Origin: Streptomyces ferrugineus
GTDB taxonomy: Bacteria; Actinomycetota; Actinomycetes; Streptomycetales; Streptomycetaceae
Direction: 5' to 3'
Assembly: GCF_015160855.1 (NCBI RefSeq)
Contig: NZ_CP063373.1
Coordinates: 9,213,001-9,277,000 of the forward strand
Length of the DNA: 64,000 nt
Each line of letters opens with the position of its first letter. The first letter of the stretch is position 1. The translations under genes and the position numbers were made by a program. Positions 8,354 to 16,508 of the stretch are shown in pieces. The notes under the pieces were generated by a model. The model saw only the letters and a list, made by a program, of their open reading frames with translations, was not told the DNA's origin and did not search any database.

Positions 8354-9409
8354 CTAGAGGCTGACTCCGACCGTCACCGGCTCGTTGACCAGCGTGATGC
8401 CGAAGGCCTCGCGCACGCCGGCCACGACCTCGCGGGCGAGCGCGAGGAGGTCCTCGGTGGTCGCTTCGCCGCGGTTGGTGAGCGCGAGGGTGTGCTTGGT
8501 GGAGATGCGGGCGGGGCCGGTGCCATAGCCCTTGGTGAAGCCGGCCTTGTCGATGAGCCAGGCCGCGGAGGTCTTGGTGTGCCCCTCCCCCGCCGGGTAG
8601 GCGGGCGGCTCCACGCCGTCGCCGAGCCGCTCACGCACGCGCGCGTGGAAGACCGCGAACTGCTCGTCGGTGAGGATCGGGTTGGTGAAGAAGGATCCCG
8701 CCGACCAGGTGTCGTGGTCCTCTGGGTCCAGGACCATGCCCTTCCCGGTACGCAGCTTCAGCACGGTCTCGCGAGCGGCGGCCAGGGGCACGCGGTCGCC
8801 GACCTCGACGCCGAGGGCGCGGGCGGTCTCGGCGTACTTGACGGGAGCCGAGAGCCCGCCCGCGTCCTCCAGCCGGAAGCGGACGCGCAGGACGACATAA
8901 CGCTCGGGGTCGGCCTTGAAGCGGCTGTGGCGGTAGGAGAAGGCGCAGTCGGAGTTCGCGACGACGACGGTCTCGCCGGCCCGGCGGTCGTAGGCGATCA
9001 CCTCGGTGATCGTCGAGGAGACCTCCTGGCCGTAGGCGCCCACGTTCTGAATCGGTGTGGCGCCCGCGGAGCCGGGGATTCCGGCGAGGCACTCGATCCC
9101 GGCGAGCCCGGCCTCGACGGTGCGGGCGACGGCGTCGGTCCACACCTCGCCGGCGGCCAGTTCGAGCGTGGTGCCGTCCAGCTCGAAGCCCTTGGTGGCG
9201 ATGACGAGTGCGGTGCCCGCGAAGCCCTTGTCGCCGATGACCAGGTTCGACCCGCCGCCGATGAGCAGCAGCGGGGTCCCGTCGGCATCGGCCTGGCGCA
9301 CGACGTCGATCACCTCGGCGTCGGTGGTGGCCGTGACCAGGCGGGTGGCGGGGCCGCCCAGCCGGAAGGTGGTGAAGGGGGCGAGGGGGGCGTCGTGGAG
9401 TTCCTGCAC
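8354..9409 (-). CDS. murB: UDP-N-acetylenolpyruvoylglucosamine reductase MurB
   Basis: Starting at the GTG at 9409 (MQELHDAPLAPFTTFRLGGP) the protein is 351 residues, the usual length. FAD-binding motifs GGGSNLVIGD and LAGIPGSAGATPIQNVGAYG, the SYRHSRFK segment, the SAGSFFTNPIL segment with the catalytic Ser, and HTKTSAAWLIDKAG near the C-terminus are all present. MurB reduces the enolpyruvyl group of UDP-GlcNAc with NADPH, the second committed step of peptidoglycan synthesis, in the cytoplasm. The frame is open further upstream, but that part has no MurB similarity and overlaps a terminator, so the GTG is preferred. Confidence 0.96.
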   Translation of the reverse strand: MQELHDAPLAPFTTFRLGGPATRLVTATTDAEVIDVVRQADADGTPLLLIGGGSNLVIGDKGFAGTALVIATKGFELDGTTLELAAGEVWTDAVARTVEAGLAGIECLAGIPGSAGATPIQNVGAYGQEVSSTITEVIAYDRRAGETVVVANSDCAFSYRHSRFKADPERYVVLRVRFRLEDAGGLSAPVKYAETARALGVEVGDRVPLAAARETVLKLRTGKGMVLDPEDHDTWSAGSFFTNPILTDEQFAVFHARVRERLGDGVEPPAYPAGEGHTKTSAAWLIDKAGFTKGYGTGPARISTKHTLALTNRGEATTEDLLALAREVVAGVREAFGITLVNEPVTVGVSL

Positions 9410-9438
9410 GCGCCCAAGACTACGAGACGGCACCGACA

Positions 9439-9467
9439 GCCCCGGCACCCGTGCGGGGCGCCGGGGC
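9439..9467 (-). terminator. Hairpin between the DUF3291-type gene and murB
   Basis: Stem GCCCCGGC/GCCGGGGC continued by CCC/GGG after one A-C mismatch, 29 bases past the stop of the upstream gene. It probably separates the two minus-strand genes. Confidence 0.6.
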
Positions 9468-9495
9468 CGCGACGCGCACCACGCGCGCGTGCCGT

Positions 9496-9876
9496 TCAGG
9501 TCAGCCGTCGGAACACCTCCGCCCAGTCGAGCGGGAGCTCGTCGCTGGAGACCTGCCAGGTGGCGAACTTCGCGTCGCGCATCTGGGCGGACAGACCCCG
9601 CGAGGCCGGGGCGTGGGTGCCGGAGCGGGCGAAGTCCTTCAGCGCCGCGGGTGACTCCCAGGCGGACAGCGTCCAGAAGGTCCGCTTGAACGGCTGCGCC
9701 TTCAGAGAGGCCCCATACGCCCCGGGCGCCCGGCTCACCTGCCGCCACACGCCCGGCGTACGGGCGAGGAAGCGGAGCGCTCCCCAAAGGGTGCGGGTCT
9801 CGAAGCGGGAGGCGAAGACGTGCACCTCGGTGTGGCGTGGTGCCGGGTTCGGGACGGTCCAGGGAAGTGTGGGCAC
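9496..9876 (-). CDS. DUF3291-type (monooxygenase-like dimeric alpha-beta barrel) protein
   Basis: The 126-residue protein reads MPTLPWTVPNPAPRHTEVHV and contains FWTLSAWESPAALKDFARSG, the recurrent pattern of DUF3291 and antibiotic-biosynthesis-monooxygenase-like folds, where small ferredoxin-like domains dimerise around a ligand. No metal or flavin motif is visible and the activity is unknown. It lies upstream of murB but is separated from it by a hairpin, and follows the MFS gene on the same strand after 130 empty bases. Confidence 0.8.
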   Translation of the reverse strand: MPTLPWTVPNPAPRHTEVHVFASRFETRTLWGALRFLARTPGVWRQVSRAPGAYGASLKAQPFKRTFWTLSAWESPAALKDFARSGTHAPASRGLSAQMRDAKFATWQVSSDELPLDWAEVFRRLT

Positions 9877-10006
9877 GGCTGCTCCTCATGGTCCGGGGTG
9901 GGTGGTGCGGTGGGGGGAGGGTGAATCGGTTCGGCAGGCTCGGTCGGGGGCTGCGGGCTCGATCGGGCCCGGCCGGAGCGGATCAGGCCCGGTCAGCCCG
10001 CCGCGC

Positions 10007-11467
10007 TCAGCGCGACGCCGCCTCCAGCACACGCTCCGCCGCCGGCTCGGCCGGGCTCACCGCCGCGCCGCCACGCCGCCGACTCGGGACGACCAAGGCC
10101 GCGACACCGGCGACGGCCACCACTGCGGCGCCGGTGACCAGGGCGGGCCGCAGGCCGTCGACGAAGGTCTGGCCCGTCTCGTAGCCACCCTGGGCGGCGA
10201 AGATCGACCCCATGATCGCGATGCCGAGCGCGCCACCGACCTCGCGCAGGGCGTTGTTGGAGCCCGACGCGATGCCGTGCTCCGAGCTGCGGACGCTGGA
10301 CATGACCAGGTGGGAGGCCGGGGCGAAGAACAGGGCCATGCCGACGCCGCTGATGATCAGGCCGGGCAACTGCGCGGCGTAGGAGACGTCGACGGTGACC
10401 ACGGACGCCATGTAGGCGAGCCCTGCGGCCTGGAGGAACAGGCCGGTGGCGACGACCGGGCGGCCGCCGATGCGGTCGGAGAGGATGCCGGCGATCGGCG
10501 CGACGAGCATCGGCATGCCGGTCCACGGCAGCATGCGCAGCCCCGCCTCGGTCGGCGAGTAGCCGAGCACTCCCTGCATGTACTGGCTGAGCAGGAAGAT
10601 CGACCCGAACATGCCGAGGTACATCAGCATGCTCGCGGCGTTGATCCCGGAGAAGGCCCGGGAGCGGAACAGCCGCATCGGCAGCATCGGGTTCTTGGCG
10701 CGGGTGCTGTAGAGGACGAACCCGACGAGCAGCGCGCCTCCCGCGAACAGGCCGGTCAGGACCAGGCGCCCGGTCCAGCCGTCGGCCGGGCCGCGCACCA
10801 GGCCGTACACGACCCCGAAGAGGCCGCCGCTGGCCAGCAGCGTGCCGGGGATGTCGAGCGGGGCACCGGTGCCGTAGGACTCGGCGAGACGCAGACGGGC
10901 GAGCGGCAGCAGGGCGAGGCCCAGCGGAACGTTCAACCAGAAGATCCACTGCCAGGAGATGTGCTCGGTGAGGCTGCCCCCGACGAGTGGCCCGGACGCG
11001 ACGGCGAGCCCGTTGACGGCACCCCAGATGCCGTACGCCATCCCGCGCCTGTCCGCGGGCACGGCCGCCGTCAGCAAGGTCAGCGTCAGCGGCATCATGA
11101 TCGCCGCGCCGGCGCCTTGGACCGCGCGGGCGGCGATCAGGGAGTCGATGCCGGGTGCGAGGGCCGCGGCGGCGGACGCGCCGGTGAAGATCGTGATGCC
11201 GACGAGGAAGAGCCGACGACGACCGAAGCGGTCACCGAGCGCCGCGCCGAGCATCAACAGGACGGCGAAGGTGAGTGTGTACGCACTCACCGTCCACTCC
11301 AGGTCGTGCAGCGCTCCGCCCAGGTCCTCGCGGATCGAGGGCAGTGCGGTGGTGACGACGAGGTTGTCGAGCGCGGCCATGAAGCCGGCGACGCTGGTGA
11401 CGACGAGGGCCCATACGGCCCCGCCCGGACGCCCCGCCCGCACGGTGTGATCGGTCTGGTGTGACAT
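10007..11467 (-). CDS. MFS drug exporter, DHA2 (14-TM) family
   Basis: The start at 11467 is supported by a GGGGGAG ribosome site. The 486-residue protein has about 14 hydrophobic helices. Family motifs are visible: LDNLVVTTALPSI (motif D1), GDRFGRRRLFL (motif A) and GPLVGGSLTEH (motif C of antiporters). DHA2 proteins use the proton gradient to export drugs or metabolites. It lies directly downstream of a TetR gene on the same strand, 105 bases apart, and its promoter region carries a copy of the operator found before tetR, so it is probably derepressed by a toxic ligand. Confidence 0.93.
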   Translation of the reverse strand: MSHQTDHTVRAGRPGGAVWALVVTSVAGFMAALDNLVVTTALPSIREDLGGALHDLEWTVSAYTLTFAVLLMLGAALGDRFGRRRLFLVGITIFTGASAAAALAPGIDSLIAARAVQGAGAAIMMPLTLTLLTAAVPADRRGMAYGIWGAVNGLAVASGPLVGGSLTEHISWQWIFWLNVPLGLALLPLARLRLAESYGTGAPLDIPGTLLASGGLFGVVYGLVRGPADGWTGRLVLTGLFAGGALLVGFVLYSTRAKNPMLPMRLFRSRAFSGINAASMLMYLGMFGSIFLLSQYMQGVLGYSPTEAGLRMLPWTGMPMLVAPIAGILSDRIGGRPVVATGLFLQAAGLAYMASVVTVDVSYAAQLPGLIISGVGMALFFAPASHLVMSSVRSSEHGIASGSNNALREVGGALGIAIMGSIFAAQGGYETGQTFVDGLRPALVTGAAVVAVAGVAALVVPSRRRGGAAVSPAEPAAERVLEAASR

Positions 11468-11511
11468 CGCTCCCCCTGGGGTGATGCGTTCCGCTCTACG
11501 GCTTGCTGGAT

Positions 11512-11529
11512 AGTTATTGATCACTAACT
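11512..11529. promoter_or_regulatory. Putative TetR operator upstream of the MFS gene
   Basis: Imperfect palindrome AGTTATTGATCACTAACT. Read on the minus strand it contains GTTAGTGAT, the same half site as in the palindrome before the TetR gene at 12144-12165. Confidence 0.65.
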
Positions 11530-11572
11530 TTCACGGTCATGAAAAGGCAGGGTGAACCTCGCCACCCGACCC

Positions 11573-12136
11573 CTACGACCCCTCCTCGACCCGCCCCTGC
11601 GGGTCCATGCCCGCCCAGACCCGGTGCTCGGGCGGAAAACCCATGGCCACCAGGCAGTTGATGAGCATTCCGTACGCCATGAAGGTCGTCGTCTCCTCGA
11701 CGTCCGCACCCAGCGGCAGATGGACGGTGTCCCACAGCCGGGTCCAGCCAGCGCGCACGACCTCGCCGAACTCGTGGTCGCCCTCCTGCTCGGCGGCCGC
11801 CACGGCGAGGTACATCTGCATCTGCATCATCAGCTGCTCGGGCTGCTCCGAGACGACCTTTCGGTAGGCGTCACCCATGGCATGCAGGGCCTCTTCGCCC
11901 TCCAGCCCATGGGATGCCTCCTCGAACATCCGTATGGTGTCCGCCACGCAGCGTTCGGCCGCCGCGAGGAAGATCGCCTTCTTGCCCGGGAAGAGCCGGA
12001 AGAGATACGGCTGCGAGACGCCGACCCGCTTGGCGATCGCCTCGGTGGACGTGCCGTAGTAGCCGCCGCGCGCGAACTCGGTCGTCGCCGCGCGGATGAC
12101 GCTCTCGCGCCTCTCCTCTGCGCTCATCCTGGCCAT
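11573..12136 (-). CDS. TetR-family regulator of the MFS exporter
   Basis: The 187-residue protein begins MARMSAEERRESVIRAATTE and has the TetR helix-turn-helix (about 25-55: GYYGTSTEAIAKRVGVSQPY, then LFRLFPGKKAIFL). The C-terminal ligand domain has an unusual Met/Gln run, QLMMQMQMYLAVAAAEQEGDHE. It heads a tetR-MFS arrangement on the minus strand. A 22-base palindrome just upstream of its start, matched before the exporter gene, indicates autoregulation and coordinated control of efflux. Confidence 0.93.
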   Translation of the reverse strand: MARMSAEERRESVIRAATTEFARGGYYGTSTEAIAKRVGVSQPYLFRLFPGKKAIFLAAAERCVADTIRMFEEASHGLEGEEALHAMGDAYRKVVSEQPEQLMMQMQMYLAVAAAEQEGDHEFGEVVRAGWTRLWDTVHLPLGADVEETTTFMAYGMLINCLVAMGFPPEHRVWAGMDPQGRVEEGS

Positions 12137-12143
12137 GAAAGCA

Positions 12144-12165
12144 AGTTAGTACTCAATCACTAACT
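12144..12165. promoter_or_regulatory. Putative TetR operator upstream of tetR
   Basis: Inverted repeat AGTTAGT-N8-ACTAACT, 7 bases upstream of the ATG at 12136. The half site matches the operator before the MFS gene. Confidence 0.72.
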
Positions 12166-12205
12166 AGGCAAGAGGTGCGGTTGGAGAATGTGTCATCGGC
12201 CGGGA

Positions 12206-12246
12206 TGTGTAAGAGGCGCCCCACCATTGAGGGCGCCTCTTACACA
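12206..12246 (-). terminator. Terminator after the MaoC gene pair
   Basis: Perfect 16-bp stem (12206-12221 with 12231-12246, 9-base loop), 6 bases past the stop of the HadB-like gene. Confidence 0.9.
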
Positions 12247-12252
12247 TGCCGC

Positions 12253-12681
12253 TCACGAGAGCTGTACGACCGCCCGCGACATGCCGAGCACCTTGCGGCC
12301 CTCACTGACCACGGTCAGGTCCACCCGGACCTTGTTGTCGTCGAGCTTGGCCGCGACCTTGCCGCTGACCTCGATCGTGGTGCCCTGGTCGTCGTTCGGC
12401 ACGACGACGGGCTTGGTGAAGCGGACGCCGTACTCGACGACCGCCGCCGGGTCGCCGGTCCAGTCGGTGACCACACGGATCGCCTCGGCCATGGTGAACA
12501 TGCCGTGCGCGATGACGTCCGGCAGCCCGACCTCCTTGGCGAACTTCTCGTTCCAGTGGATCGGATTGAAGTCCCCGGAGGCACCCGCGTACTGGACGAG
12601 CGTGGCACGGGTCACGGGGAAGCCCTGGGCGGGCAGTTCGGTGCCGACCTCGACATCGCCGTATGCGATCTTCGCCGTCAT
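12253..12681 (-). CDS. MaoC-like (R)-specific hydratase, HadB-type catalytic subunit
   Basis: The 142-residue single hot-dog protein carries the hydratase-2 motif YAGASGDFNPIHWNE with the catalytic Asp37/His42 pair and the downstream GMFTMAEAIR helix. Such proteins hydrate or dehydrate 3-hydroxyacyl thioesters. It starts 5 bases after the upstream MaoC gene, whose product lacks the His, so the two probably form a HadAB-like heterodimer with the active site here. In mycobacteria this pair lies beside rpmG and tRNA genes and serves mycolate synthesis; Streptomyces makes no mycolates, so the substrate here is open. Confidence 0.88.
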   Translation of the reverse strand: MTAKIAYGDVEVGTELPAQGFPVTRATLVQYAGASGDFNPIHWNEKFAKEVGLPDVIAHGMFTMAEAIRVVTDWTGDPAAVVEYGVRFTKPVVVPNDDQGTTIEVSGKVAAKLDDNKVRVDLTVVSEGRKVLGMSRAVVQLS

Positions 12682-12686
12682 CGTCT

Positions 12687-13148
12687 TCAGGCCTTCCCTT
12701 CCGCGTCCGCCCCACGAGCCACGAGCTTCGTCCAGGCGGTCACGACGTGCTCCCCCGCCTCGTCGTGGACCTCGCCGCGGATGTCCAGGATCTCGTTGCC
12801 CGCCATCGACTTGATCGCCTCGATGGTCGAGGTGACGGTCAGCCGGTCGCCTGCACGCACCGGGCGGGTGTAGGCGAACTTCTGGTCACCGTGCACGACT
12901 CGGCTGTAGTCCAAGCCGAGCTGCGGGTCCTCGATGACCTGTCCGGCGGCCTTGAAAGTGATGGAGAAGACAAAAGTCGGCGGGGCGATCACATCGGAGT
13001 GGCCGAGCGCCTTGGCGGCCTCCTGGTCCGTGTACGCCGGGTTGGTGTCCCCCACGGCCTGCGCGAACTCGCGGATCTTCTCCCGGCCCACCTCATAGGG
13101 CTCGGTGGGCGGGTAGCTCCGCCCCACGAAGGACTGGTCGAGCGCCAT
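12687..13148 (-). CDS. MaoC-like dehydratase N-terminal domain protein, HadA-type partner subunit
   Basis: The start at 13148 (MALDQSFVGRSYPPTEPYEV) has an AGGAGGT ribosome site 8 bases upstream; 153 residues result. The hot-dog domain shows AVGDTNPAYTD where catalytic subunits have D-x4-H; here the second position is Tyr39, so the subunit is probably non-catalytic and supplies substrate binding. It is translated just before the HadB-like gene and shares its terminator. The order rpmG-hadA-hadB is shared with mycobacteria. Confidence 0.87.
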   Translation of the reverse strand: MALDQSFVGRSYPPTEPYEVGREKIREFAQAVGDTNPAYTDQEAAKALGHSDVIAPPTFVFSITFKAAGQVIEDPQLGLDYSRVVHGDQKFAYTRPVRAGDRLTVTSTIEAIKSMAGNEILDIRGEVHDEAGEHVVTAWTKLVARGADAEGKA

Positions 13149-13249
13149 GGCTCGGTACCTCCTGCTGTCTGCTGCGGTTGACCTGCTGGCTCGCCTGGCT
13201 GATGCGTCTGGGGTCGGCCGGAACCGACCGGTAACCCGGCCCGAAACGA

Positions 13250-13285
13250 CGCGAGGCCGCCCCCACTGTCGGGGGCGGCCTCGCG
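13250..13285 (-). terminator. Terminator after rpmG
   Basis: Perfect 15-bp GC-rich stem (13250-13264 with 13271-13285, loop ACTGTC), 12 bases past the rpmG stop. Confidence 0.9.
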
Positions 13286-13297
13286 TACGAGCCTGAT

Positions 13298-13462
13298 TTA
13301 TCGCGTCTCGCGGTGCGCGGTGTGCGCGTTGCAACGCGGGCAGTGCTTCTTCATCTCAAGACGGTCCGGGTTGTTACGCCGGTTCTTCTTGGTGATGTAG
13401 TTCCGCTCCTTGCACTCCACGCAGGCCAGCGTGATCTTCGGGCGGACGTCGGTGGCAGCCAC
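13298..13462 (-). CDS. rpmG: 50S ribosomal protein L33, zinc-ribbon form
   Basis: From the GTG at 13462 the product is 54 residues, [20 protein letters not shown] onward. Both Cys pairs are present (CVEC and CPRC), so this is the zinc-binding C+ version of L33; many streptomycetes also encode a Cys-free version under Zur control elsewhere. L33 sits near the E site of the large subunit. The gene is flanked by tRNA-Met upstream and the MaoC pair downstream, with its own terminator. Confidence 0.96.
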   Translation of the reverse strand: MAATDVRPKITLACVECKERNYITKKNRRNNPDRLEMKKHCPRCNAHTAHRETR

Positions 13463-13551
13463 GTGAGTGCTCCTTGACGAACGGATGGAATGAATTAACG
13501 CAAGAAAGAGTAGCCGATCGAAGGACCGACCCCGCAATCGGCTACTGTCAG

Positions 13552-13624
13552 TAGCGGTGACCGGACTTGAACCGGTGACACAGCGATTATGAGCCGCTTG
13601 CTCTACCGACTGAGCTACACCGCT
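13552..13624 (-). tRNA. tRNA-Met (CAT), elongator type
   Basis: 73-base cloverleaf: acceptor AGCGGTG/CACCGCT, D arm AGCTCAGTCGGTAGAGC, anticodon loop CTCATAA, T loop TTCAAGT, discriminator A. The fully paired first position argues against initiator tRNA. It lies 90 bases upstream of rpmG. Confidence 0.95.
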
Positions 13625-13670
13625 GTGATGTGATCCGTTCCCACCTTGCGGCGGGAACCTCTCACACCAG

Positions 13671-13743
13671 AGCCCCAAAACGGAATCGAACCGTTGACCT
13701 TCTCCTTACCATGGAGACGCTCTGCCGACTGAGCTATTGGGGC
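13671..13743 (-). tRNA. tRNA-Thr (GGT)
   Basis: 73-base cloverleaf: acceptor GCCCCAA/TTGGGGC, anticodon loop ATGGTAA giving GGT, T arm AACGG-TTCGATT-CCGTT, discriminator T. It lies 46 bases upstream of tRNA-Met on the same strand and is probably co-transcribed with it. Confidence 0.95.
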
Positions 13744-13974
13744 GAGCGATGAAGACATTACACGCTCAGCCGCCGTTCACCCAAATCCGTTTCGCGGCCC
13801 CTGTCGGCGGCCGTTCGGCCACCCGGCACCCGCCACCTCGCAGGCCATGGCGGTACCGCGGGCACTGCTCGCGCGCGTGGACCACACCGGTACGACTATT
13901 GCGCTCCTGCGCGCCAGGGCCCCATCGCCGCCCTAGGCTCGACTCACTCTGCGTGATCTTGCCTCTGGAGCGCG

Positions 13975-15240
13975 ATGCCCGACAGCCACCCCCAGCCGCC
14001 CCACTCGTCGTCTTCCTCCGGCTCGTCCGGACCGGCCGACCCGGGTGCTCTGCTGCTGTGCGGGGCACGGCTCACCGACGGCCGGACCGTGGACGTACGA
14101 CTGGACGGCGGGCGTATCGAGGCGGTCGGCACCGCCGGCAGCCTGACGGCGGCCGGCACGCGCGCGTGCGGCACCCGCGTGGACCTCGGCGGCTATCTGC
14201 TGCTGCCGGCCCCTGCCGAACCGCATGCCCACGGCGACACCGCCCTCTCCGCCGACGAGGGCGGACCGGTCTCCTACGACCCCCATGACGTCCAGCGCCG
14301 GGCCACCGAGGCCGCTCTGCTGCAGCTCGGGCACGGTGCGACCGTGCTGCGGGCCCACGTGCGCGTGGGCGAGATCCAGGAGCTGAACGCGCTGGCCGCC
14401 GTACTCCAGGCACGGCGTTCGCTGCGCGGGCTCACCGAGTTGACGACCGTGGCGATGCCCCGGCTGCTGACCGGCGTGGCCGGGGCCGACGGGCTCGCGA
14501 TGCTGCGGGACGCGCTGAAGATGGGCGCGTCGGTGGTCGGGGGCTGTCCCGACCTGGACCCGGATCCGACGGGTTATGTGGAGGCGGTCCTGGAGGTCGC
14601 CTCCGAGCACGGCTGCCCCGTCGACCTGCACACCGACGCCACCGACCCGGCGCGTCTGTCCCGCCTCGCCGCGATGGCCGGCGGACTGCGCCCCGGCGTG
14701 ACCCTCGGCCCGTGCGGCGGCCTCGGGCGCCTGCCCGCCCAGGCGGCCTCCCGCACCGCGGACCAGCTCGCCGCGGCCGGGGTGACGGTGGTGTGCCTGC
14801 CGCAGGGCGGCTGCGGGGGCGTGGAACGGCGGGCCACGGCGCCCGTACGACTGCTCCGCTCCGCGGGCGTACGCGTCGCCGCCGGGAGCGGCGCCCTGCG
14901 GGACGTGTCGAACCCGGTCGGCCGCGGGGACCCGCTGGAGGCCGCCTACCTGCTGTCTTCCCGCCACGGGCTGCGCCCCGAGGACGCGTACGACTGCGTG
15001 AGCGGGTCGGCGCGTGCGGCGCTGGGGCTGCCCGAGGTGCGGGTGGAGGCGGGCTTCCCGGCCGAGTTGCTGGCGGTGCGCGGGGACCGGCTGTCGGGGG
15101 CGCTGTCACTGGCGTACAGCCGCATTGTGGTGCACCGGGGGCGTGTGGTGGCGCGGACGAGCGCGGTGCGGGAGTACTGCAACTCGGCTGTGGCTGCGGA
15201 GTTGGGGTTGCCTCGGCAAGGGCGGGGGGAGCTGTCCTGA
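13975..15240 (+). CDS. Cytosine-deaminase-like amidohydrolase lacking catalytic residues
   Basis: The 421-residue protein has a composite beta-sandwich/TIM-barrel amidohydrolase architecture closest to CodA: EPHAHGDTAL corresponds to EPHIHLDTT, LRAHVRV to RTHVDV, and LHTDATD to VHCDEID. Compared with CodA as I remember it, the proton-shuttle Glu is Ala (HTDA), the active-site His in SHT is Pro (LGPCGG), and the metal Asp of HDD is Gly (AGSGALRD). The H-x-H pair and the third His remain. It is therefore probably a pseudoenzyme or has a changed reaction. It is divergent from the tRNA cluster and monocistronic. Confidence 0.8.
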   Translation: MPDSHPQPPHSSSSSGSSGPADPGALLLCGARLTDGRTVDVRLDGGRIEAVGTAGSLTAAGTRACGTRVDLGGYLLLPAPAEPHAHGDTALSADEGGPVSYDPHDVQRRATEAALLQLGHGATVLRAHVRVGEIQELNALAAVLQARRSLRGLTELTTVAMPRLLTGVAGADGLAMLRDALKMGASVVGGCPDLDPDPTGYVEAVLEVASEHGCPVDLHTDATDPARLSRLAAMAGGLRPGVTLGPCGGLGRLPAQAASRTADQLAAAGVTVVCLPQGGCGGVERRATAPVRLLRSAGVRVAAGSGALRDVSNPVGRGDPLEAAYLLSSRHGLRPEDAYDCVSGSARAALGLPEVRVEAGFPAELLAVRGDRLSGALSLAYSRIVVHRGRVVARTSAVREYCNSAVAAELGLPRQGRGELS

Positions 15241-15449
15241 GGTGGTGTGTGGGTCTGGGTGTGGGTGGCGCTGGAGCCGCGGCACGGCCGAGTGATCGGC
15301 TCTGTGTGCGGTCGGCGCGGATATGGGGTGACGCAGGCGCTGGCGGCTCGCGCGCCCGGCGCTCGCGCCTGAGGTGCACGCCCCCAGAGGTGTGAGGCGT
15401 GGCTGAAGTCGTGCGGCGGATGCGGCCGTCCGGGCGTACGGTCGGAAAC

Positions 15450-16106
15450 ATGCGCATTGTCATCGCTGGTGGTCATGGTCAGATCGCGCTGCGGCTGGAG
15501 CGGCTGCTCGCCGCGCGCGGGGACGAAGTCGCGGGGATCATCCGCAAGGCAGAACAGGCCGACGACCTGCGGGAGGCCGGTGCCGAACCGATCCTGCTGG
15601 ACCTGGAGTCGGCCCCGGTCGAGGAGGTCGCGGCCCAACTCCAGGGCGCGGACGCGGCGGTCTTCGCGGCCGGCGCGGGCCCGGGCAGCGGGTCGGCCCG
15701 CAAGGACACGGTGGACAAGGACGCGGCGGTCCTCTTCGCGGACGCCTCGGTCCGGGCGGGCGTACGGCGCTTCCTGGTCGTGTCGTCGATGGGCGCGAAC
15801 CCGCGGCACGAGGGCGACGAGATCTTCGACGTCTACCTGCGCGCCAAGGGCGCGGCCGACGAGTACGTCCGCGGTCTGGACGCCCTGGACTGGACGATCC
15901 TGCGCCCCGGCATGCTCACGAACGACGCGGGAACCGGACAGGTGCGCCTGGAGGCCCACACCGGCCGCGGCCCGATCCCACGCGACGACGTCGCCGCCGT
16001 ACTGGCGGAGTTGCTCGACACGCCCGCGACGACCGGACTGACCCTGGAAGTGATCAGCGGCTCCGCCCCGGTGTCGGTGGCGGTGAAGTCGGTGGCGGGG
16101 AACTGA
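15450..16106 (+). CDS. NAD(P)-binding atypical SDR family protein
   Basis: The ATG at 15450 starts MRIVIAGGHGQIALRLERLL, a Rossmann glycine motif of the GxxGxxG type. At 218 residues it fits the YwnB/YhfK-like NAD(P)-binding subgroup; VVSSMGAN and LDWTILRPGML are typical of strands 5 and 6 in that group. The substrate is unknown. The SnoaL-like gene begins 2 bases after its stop, so the two are translated together. Confidence 0.87.
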   Translation: MRIVIAGGHGQIALRLERLLAARGDEVAGIIRKAEQADDLREAGAEPILLDLESAPVEEVAAQLQGADAAVFAAGAGPGSGSARKDTVDKDAAVLFADASVRAGVRRFLVVSSMGANPRHEGDEIFDVYLRAKGAADEYVRGLDALDWTILRPGMLTNDAGTGQVRLEAHTGRGPIPRDDVAAVLAELLDTPATTGLTLEVISGSAPVSVAVKSVAGN

Positions 16107-16108
16107 GG

Positions 16109-16489
16109 ATGAGGCCGGAGGGGGTTCCCGCCGCGCAGGTGGCGCTGTTGCGGCGCATGTACGAGGTGTTCTCGACAGACGAGCGGGAGCCCTTCATGCA
16201 ACGGTGCCTCGCCCCCGACGTGGACTGGCCGAACGTCCTGGACGCAGTCCGCCTGCACGGCCGCGAGGCGGTACGCGCCTACTGGGCACGGCAGTTCGCC
16301 GCCGGGCATCCCCTCGTACGGCTGGAGGGGCTGCGCCCGGACAGTGACGGCGAGGCCGTGGTGGCGACCGTACGGCCGGGGATGCGCGACGCGTCGGGTG
16401 AGCAGTGGGCGCGGGAGACGGTCGAGCATGTGTACCGGTTCGACGCGGACGGGCTGGTGGCGCGGATGGATGTGCGAGCGGGCGGCTAG
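16109..16489 (+). CDS. SnoaL-like / NTF2-fold protein
   Basis: The 126-residue protein begins MRPEGVPAAQVALLRRMYEV and has a cone-shaped NTF2/SnoaL pattern: LAPDVDWPNVLD, HGREAVRAYWARQF, and a final strand ETVEHVYRFDADGLVARMDV. Such proteins are isomerases, cyclases or ligand binders; no catalytic set can be assigned. It follows the NAD(P)-binding gene with almost no gap, which suggests a shared pathway. Confidence 0.82.
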   Translation: MRPEGVPAAQVALLRRMYEVFSTDEREPFMQRCLAPDVDWPNVLDAVRLHGREAVRAYWARQFAAGHPLVRLEGLRPDSDGEAVVATVRPGMRDASGEQWARETVEHVYRFDADGLVARMDVRAGG

Positions 16490-16508
16490 GGCGCGCTCGG
16501 GCGCCTGC

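Noticed and set aside
8057..11464. A 1135-residue open frame on the plus strand opposite murB and the MFS gene
   Set aside because: It is antisense to well-supported genes, has composition typical of mirrored GC-rich codons, and shows no domain; many similar long antisense frames occur throughout the window.
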